This document shows positions 5,231 to 8,481 of a stretch of 8,481 nucleotides of DNA, in pieces. Location of the stretch: contig DCGW01000081.1 of assembly GCA_002315335.1 (NCBI GenBank), forward strand, positions 1-8,481, given 5' to 3'. Made by a program: the position numbers and the translations under genes. The notes under the pieces are model-generated. The model was not told where the DNA came from and ran no database searches. It worked only from the letters and a program-made list of their open reading frames with translations. The DNA is from Firmicutes bacterium UBA1768 (GTDB lineage: Bacteria > Bacillota > Clostridia > Peptostreptococcales > Anaerovoracaceae). Position 1 is the stretch's first letter. Every line of letters begins with the position of its first letter.

Positions 5231-7777
5231 TTATAACTGCTTTCTTTCTATTTCTTCCATTGCGAAGGCTTCTATAACGTCGCCTTCCTTAATGTCGTTA
5301 TAGTTTTCAATACCGATACCGCATTCAAAGCCCTGAAGAACTTCCTTTGCATCGTCCTTAAATCTCTTGAGCGATGAAATAACTCCCTCATGAATTACTA
5401 TGCCGTCACGGACAAGTCTGATGCTTGCATTTCTTTCAATCTTTCCGTCGGTTACATAGGCGCCGCCGATAGTACCGACACCAGGTACTTTGAAGGTTGT
5501 TCTGATTTCAACGCTTCCAAGCACAACTTCCTTGAATTCCGGATCAAGCATACCTATCATAGCAGCCTTAATATCTTCGATTGCCTCGTAGATAATTCTG
5601 TATGTATGGATTTCAACACCTTCCCTGTCAGCAACGCTCATTACGTTAGCTGAAGGTCTGATATTGAAGCCGATAATGATAGCATTTGAAGCAGTCGCTA
5701 AGAGTATATCCGACTCTGTAACTGTACCAACTCCAGAATACACTACCTTAACAGTAACCTCATCGGTTGAAAGCTTCTGGAGAGACTCTGTTACAGCTCC
5801 TACAGAACCCATTACGTCAGCCTTAACGATAATGTTAAGCTCCTTAGTGTCACCCTTCTGAATCTGGCTGAAGAGGTCTTCAAGAGATACTCTTGTCTTT
5901 TCCTTAATGGTTTCTTCTCTGAGCTTCTGCTGTCTGTTTGAAGCTATAGTCTTAGCTGAACGTTCATCTCTTACAGCATCAACCTCGTCACCTGCCTCAG
6001 GAACGTCTGAGAGACCGATGATTTCTACAGCAGTAGCAGGTCCTGCCTTCTTAAGAGGTTCGCCCTTCCAGTTAGTCATAGCTCTTACTCTGCCGCTGCA
6101 GACTCCTGCAACGATAGGCTGACCGATCTGAAGAGTACCCTTCATGATCAGAACTGTCATAACCGGACCCTTTGCCTTATCGAGTCTTGCTTCTACAACG
6201 GTACCCTTGCAGGCTCTGTTTGGATTTGCTCTTAAGTCAAGCATTTCTGCCTGAAGAAGAACCATTTCGAGGAGGTTATCAATGCCCTCTCCCGTCTTAG
6301 CTGAAACCGGAACGCAGATTGTTTCTCCGCCGAATTCTTCAACTAAAATATTGTGCTGCATAAGGTCCTGTTTAACCTTTTCAGGATTTGCGGCAGGCTT
6401 ATCTATCTTGTTAATTGCAACAATAATAGGAACACCGGCAGCCTTGGCGTGGCTTATAGCTTCGACTGTCTGTGGCTTAACGCTGTCGTCGGCAGCTACA
6501 ACCAGAATAGCAATATCAGTTACCTGAGCACCTCTGGCTCTCATTGCTGTAAACGCTTCGTGACCTGGTGTGTCAAGGCATACTATTTTCTGTCCGCCTG
6601 AGAATACTTCTGAAGCTCCTATGTGCTGAGTAATACCACCAGCTTCTGTTGCTGTAATAGATGTGCTTCTGATAGCGTCTAAGAGAGAAGTTTTACCATG
6701 GTCAACGTGACCCATTACTGTGATGATAGGAGGTCTTGACTGGAGCTCATCTTCTCTATCTTCTCTTGTATCGATACCTTCTTCGACAACCTCGCTTTCA
6801 ACACTGCCTACCACAATATCAACGCCTAAGTCCTCAGCTAAAAGAAGAACGGTATCCTCATCTAGGTTCTGGTTTATAGTAGCCATAATGCCCATCTGCA
6901 TCAGCTTCATTATGATAACTGATGTTGGCTTATCTATTTCCTGAGCAAAACCATTAACCGTGATAGGTACGTTAATTACTATTGTACCTGGTTCAACTTC
7001 AATAAGTTCTTCTTCAGCAACCTTTTCCGGCTTTGGTTTCTTAACAGGTTTTTTATGCTGTGGTGCAGAAAGGTCTCTAAGGCCATTTCTTCCCTGGTTA
7101 TTGTTCTTGTTAAAGTTCTTGCGGCCATCCTTGCCCTGACCGATATTCTTATCTCTTTCCTTTTCCCTTTCCTTTTCCCTCTCCATGTGCTTAGCACGGT
7201 CGGAACCAGGTTTTTTAAGCATAGGCTCTTCCTGATTTCTCGGCTTCTGCTGAGACTTGGCAGGTCTTCTTATAGGCTGTTCTTCATCGCCTGAATCAAA
7301 CTTTTGTCTCTTATCCTGAGACTTGCTTCCATCAAATTTGCCGTTCTTTTTAAAACCATCCTTGTTCTGACCATAGGTTTTTTTCTGGCCGTCCTTTTGG
7401 AAGTCCTTTTTACCTTCTATTCTTGACTTGTTTTCATCAGATATTTCTTCTGCTGCAACCGGTTTTGGTGGGAGCTGACCCTTTTTAGTGCCCGGTTTTG
7501 GCGGAAGCTGGCCCTTCTTTGTACCCGGCTTCGGAGGAAGCTGACCCTTTGCGGTTCCTGGCTTAGGAGGGAGCTTGCCGCTCTTCTTTTCTGATGATTT
7601 TTTTGCTTCAACCTCTCTCTGTGTTGCAACAGTTGTTCTTACTGTTTTTTCAACCTCATCATTAAGGATTTCATCTCCATCCTTAACCTCAATATTATTA
7701 CTCTTTAGAATCGCGAATATTGTTTCGCTTGTGACCGCAAGCTTTCCGGCCAGAGTATTTACACTATTATTTGCCAC
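5231..7777 (-). CDS. infB: Translation initiation factor IF-2
   Basis: IF2 is the GTPase that brings fMet-tRNA to the 30S subunit and promotes 50S joining. Domains in order: an IF2N module (residues 1-50); a Lys/Pro/Gln-rich, low-complexity linker (about 55-255) with PPKPG repeats and a charged helix [13 protein letters not shown]; a second IF2N module (about 263-325); then the G domain. G1 is GHVDHGKTS (356-364), G2 GGITQHIGA (380-388), G3 DTPGHEAF (402-409), G4 NKID (456-459) and G5 SAKTGEG (492-498). Domain II, IF2-C1 and the C-terminal fMet-tRNA-binding beta barrel (about 745-848) follow. Its 848 residues are long for a Firmicute because of the linker. The start is GTG (7775-7777), backed by AGGAGGTG 8 nt upstream, and the protein then reads [14 protein letters not shown] as expected. 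No DUF503 gene (ylxP), found after infB in Bacillus, is present. Very secure. Confidence 0.98.
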   Translation of the reverse strand: MANNSVNTLAGKLAVTSETIFAILKSNNIEVKDGDEILNDEVEKTVRTTVATQREVEAKKSSEKKSGKLPPKPGTAKGQLPPKPGTKKGQLPPKPGTKKGQLPPKPVAAEEISDENKSRIEGKKDFQKDGQKKTYGQNKDGFKKNGKFDGSKSQDKRQKFDSGDEEQPIRRPAKSQQKPRNQEEPMLKKPGSDRAKHMEREKEREKERDKNIGQGKDGRKNFNKNNNQGRNGLRDLSAPQHKKPVKKPKPEKVAEEELIEVEPGTIVINVPITVNGFAQEIDKPTSVIIMKLMQMGIMATINQNLDEDTVLLLAEDLGVDIVVGSVESEVVEEGIDTREDREDELQSRPPIITVMGHVDHGKTSLLDAIRSTSITATEAGGITQHIGASEVFSGGQKIVCLDTPGHEAFTAMRARGAQVTDIAILVVAADDSVKPQTVEAISHAKAAGVPIIVAINKIDKPAANPEKVKQDLMQHNILVEEFGGETICVPVSAKTGEGIDNLLEMVLLQAEMLDLRANPNRACKGTVVEARLDKAKGPVMTVLIMKGTLQIGQPIVAGVCSGRVRAMTNWKGEPLKKAGPATAVEIIGLSDVPEAGDEVDAVRDERSAKTIASNRQQKLREETIKEKTRVSLEDLFSQIQKGDTKELNIIVKADVMGSVGAVTESLQKLSTDEVTVKVVYSGVGTVTESDILLATASNAIIIGFNIRPSANVMSVADREGVEIHTYRIIYEAIEDIKAAMIGMLDPEFKEVVLGSVEIRTTFKVPGVGTIGGAYVTDGKIERNASIRLVRDGIVIHEGVISSLKRFKDDAKEVLQGFECGIGIENYNDIKEGDVIEAFAMEEIERKQL
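7155..7178 (-). repeat. Exact 12-bp tandem duplication inside infB
   Basis: The plus-strand unit ctttccttttcc occurs twice in a row (7155-7166, 7167-7178), with a third degraded copy after it. It encodes the Glu/Lys/Arg repeat of the IF2 linker (about residues 200-208), predicted to be a charged single helix. The units are identical, which suggests a recent slippage duplication. The mRNA here is a pure purine run. Confidence 0.8.
7220..7233 (-). promoter_or_regulatory. Possible internal translation start in infB (short IF2 isoform)
   Basis: The in-frame ATG for Met186 (7220-7222) is preceded by AGGAAG (7228-7233) at 5-nt spacing. Initiation here would give a form of about 663 residues lacking the first IF2N module and the PPKPG repeats but keeping the second IF2N module and all catalytic domains. 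Shorter IF2 isoforms made by internal initiation are known in E. coli and B. subtilis. Whether this site is used is inference. Confidence 0.35.
7460..7573 (-). repeat. Tandem 33-bp repeats encoding [11 protein letters not shown] in the IF2 linker
   Basis: Residues 69-107 of IF2 are three full 11-residue units ([11 protein letters not shown], then [11 protein letters not shown] twice) and a partial fourth (LPPKPV). Units two and three encode identical peptides but differ at third positions in 7 of 11 codons. The repeat is therefore not a fresh duplication, and its amino-acid sequence has been conserved. Confidence 0.9.
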
Positions 7778-7785
7778 TTATGACA

Positions 7786-7793
7786 CACCTCCT
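7786..7793 (-). promoter_or_regulatory. Ribosome binding site of infB
   Basis: AGGAGGTG on the minus strand, 8 nt before the GTG at 7775-7777. This perfect match to the anti-Shine-Dalgarno sequence decides the GTG start, as no ATG follows at suitable spacing. It sits in the 19-bp ylxQ-infB gap. Confidence 0.88.
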
Positions 7794-7796
7794 GAT

Positions 7797-8120
7797 TTAT
7801 TTAATCATGTTGTTTATCTCCTTTGATATTGCATTAGCTAAATTGTTGTCTGATATACCGTATATATTTCTGTCCGATATTCCGGTTAATTCCTCCATAA
7901 GTGCGGAGCTATCAACGAAGCTTAATGGAACCTCATATTTTTCCGCTAATTTAGTGAATTTATCCTTGGTTTTATCGGAAGCATCTTCTGTTAGTATTAA
8001 TAATTTCAGCTTGTTTCTTTTGATGAGATTTGCGCAGGTATCGTAACCCGAGTACAGGTTTCCCGACTTTATAGCAAACCCTAAATAGGTTTTGATTTTA
8101 GAATTGTTCAAAATATTCAC
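7797..8120 (-). CDS. ylxQ: YlxQ, L7Ae-family (L7Ae/L30e/S12e/Gadd45) putative RNA-binding protein
   Basis: This small protein belongs to the L7Ae family, whose members bind kink-turn RNA. Its exact role in bacteria is not established. The family core is visible: TYLGFAIKSGNLYSGYDTC (residues 11-29, the usual LGLAxRAGKLxxG region), then KLKLLILTEDASDKT (37-51) and VDSSALMEEL (69-78). The annotated start is GTG (8118-8120) and overlaps the end of rnpM by 23 bp with a poor ribosome site. A TTG three codons later (8109-8111) has AGGTGA 5 nt upstream and could be the true start, still overlapping by 14 bp. The length of about 104-107 residues is normal. The stop lies 19 bp before infB. Family assignment is secure, while the start is uncertain. 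Confidence 0.88.
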   Translation of the reverse strand: MNILNNSKIKTYLGFAIKSGNLYSGYDTCANLIKRNKLKLLILTEDASDKTKDKFTKLAEKYEVPLSFVDSSALMEELTGISDRNIYGISDNNLANAISKEINNMIK

Positions 8121-8388
8121 CTATTCTTTCATATGCTTCGGGGGTAACTTCTCCCTTAAGAGTTCTGTTTATCGCTCTACGCTTTTTTGCTGCTTCAAAA
8201 CATTGCCTGCTTTTGCACAGGTAGGCTCCCCGCCCTTCAAGCATACCCTCTAAGTCAATGGTTACTATAGTATTTGATGCTTTGTTATCACCATCCGTTT
8301 TAAGTATTCCAATTCTTATCAGCTCAGCCTTTGGTCTTGAAGTCATACAGCCTACACATTTTCTCCTTGGAACATGGCCTCTGTTCAT
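8098..8388 (-). CDS. rnpM: RnpM (YlxR) family RNase P modulator / RNA-binding protein
   Basis: Formerly YlxR (DUF448). In B. subtilis the family has been reported to bind the RNase P RNA and modulate RNase P, hence RnpM. The protein (96 residues) starts with the signature VPRRKCVGCMTSRPKAELIRI (residues 6-26) and has GRGAYLCKSRQCFEAAKKRR (52-71) in its second half, both diagnostic. Cys11, Cys14, Cys58 and Cys63 form two spaced pairs that could hold a metal, although many members lack some of these. The ATG is 2 bp after the nusA stop, with a GAGGA ribosome-like site inside nusA, and the 3' end overlaps ylxQ. This nusA-rnpM-ylxQ-infB order is standard in Firmicutes. Family assignment is secure. 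Confidence 0.93.
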   Translation of the reverse strand: MNRGHVPRRKCVGCMTSRPKAELIRIGILKTDGDNKASNTIVTIDLEGMLEGRGAYLCKSRQCFEAAKKRRAINRTLKGEVTPEAYERIGEYFEQF

Positions 8389-8390
8389 TA

Positions 8391-8481
8391 TTATTCCACG
8401 TCCTCTGCAGCTTGTTCTTCAGGTGTTGTAACTGAAACAACCTTGAAATTATCACCCTCCCAGTAGCCTTCTACGTAATTA
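8391..8481 (-). CDS. nusA: C-terminal 29 residues of a protein, most likely NusA
   Basis: An open frame enters from the right edge and ends at TAA (8391-8393), 2 bp before rnpM. The visible tail is NYVEGYWEGDNFKVVSV followed by TTPEEQAAEDVE. The acidic C-terminus suits NusA, the transcription elongation, pausing and termination factor, and nusA is nearly always the gene directly upstream of rnpM in Firmicutes. The S1 and KH domains lie outside the window, so the call rests mainly on gene order. The tail itself holds no diagnostic motif that I recognise. Confidence 0.65.
   Translation of the reverse strand, partial: NYVEGYWEGDNFKVVSVTTPEEQAAEDVE

Noticed and set aside
4906..5277. Plus-strand open frame of 123 codons antisense to rbfA
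   Set aside because: It covers rbfA and the infB end with no start signal. Its composition is that of a reverse-complement shadow.
7460..7573. Regular 33-bp repeats considered as a CRISPR-like array
   Set aside because: Units are contiguous with no spacers, stay in frame and encode the IF2 linker.

Overview
This window carries one minus-strand gene string, read here from high to low coordinates: nusA (3' end only), rnpM/ylxR, ylxQ, infB, rbfA, an nrnA-type DHH phosphoesterase, truB, ribF, rpsO and pnp (5' two thirds only). It is the conserved bacterial transcription/translation/RNA-decay superoperon. AT-leaning composition, strong AGGAGG-type ribosome sites, rnpM and ylxQ between nusA and infB, and a DHH phosphoesterase between rbfA and truB all suggest a low-GC Firmicute of the class Clostridia. 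I cannot name a genus from the sequence alone. No mobile element, CRISPR array, tRNA, rRNA or sign of recent transfer is visible.

Layout. From 8481 down to 1961 (nusA to ribF) the genes are packed head to tail, with gaps of 1 to about 20 bp or overlaps and no terminator. They are almost certainly one transcript entering from beyond the right edge. Several junctions look translationally coupled: infB/rbfA are 1 bp apart, nrnA/truB 2 bp, nusA/rnpM 2 bp, and rnpM/ylxQ overlap. The two real intergenic regions flank rpsO. The 165-bp ribF-rpsO gap holds a very good promoter (TTGCAA, 17 bp, TAGAAT with an extended -10 TG and an AT-rich upstream stretch). It also holds an approximately 80-nt leader that folds into a long bulged helix just ahead of the rpsO ribosome site, which is a likely S15 autoregulatory leader. 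The 159-bp rpsO-pnp gap holds a 12-bp hairpin right after the rpsO stop, with only a weak U-tract. A second long-range inverted repeat follows in the pnp leader, similar in placement to the RNase III-processed leader that controls pnp in E. coli.

How the genes work together. NusA, RnpM and YlxQ act on transcription elongation and RNA. IF2 starts translation. RbfA and S15 build the 30S subunit. TruB makes tRNA pseudouridine 55. RibF makes FMN and FAD. NrnA-type phosphoesterase and PNPase handle the end and the bulk of mRNA decay.

No undescribed system is evident. The points most worth a second look are the structured rpsO leader, the pnp leader, a possible internal start giving a short IF2 isoform, and a tandem PPKPG repeat in the IF2 linker that has been kept at protein level while its codons have drifted.
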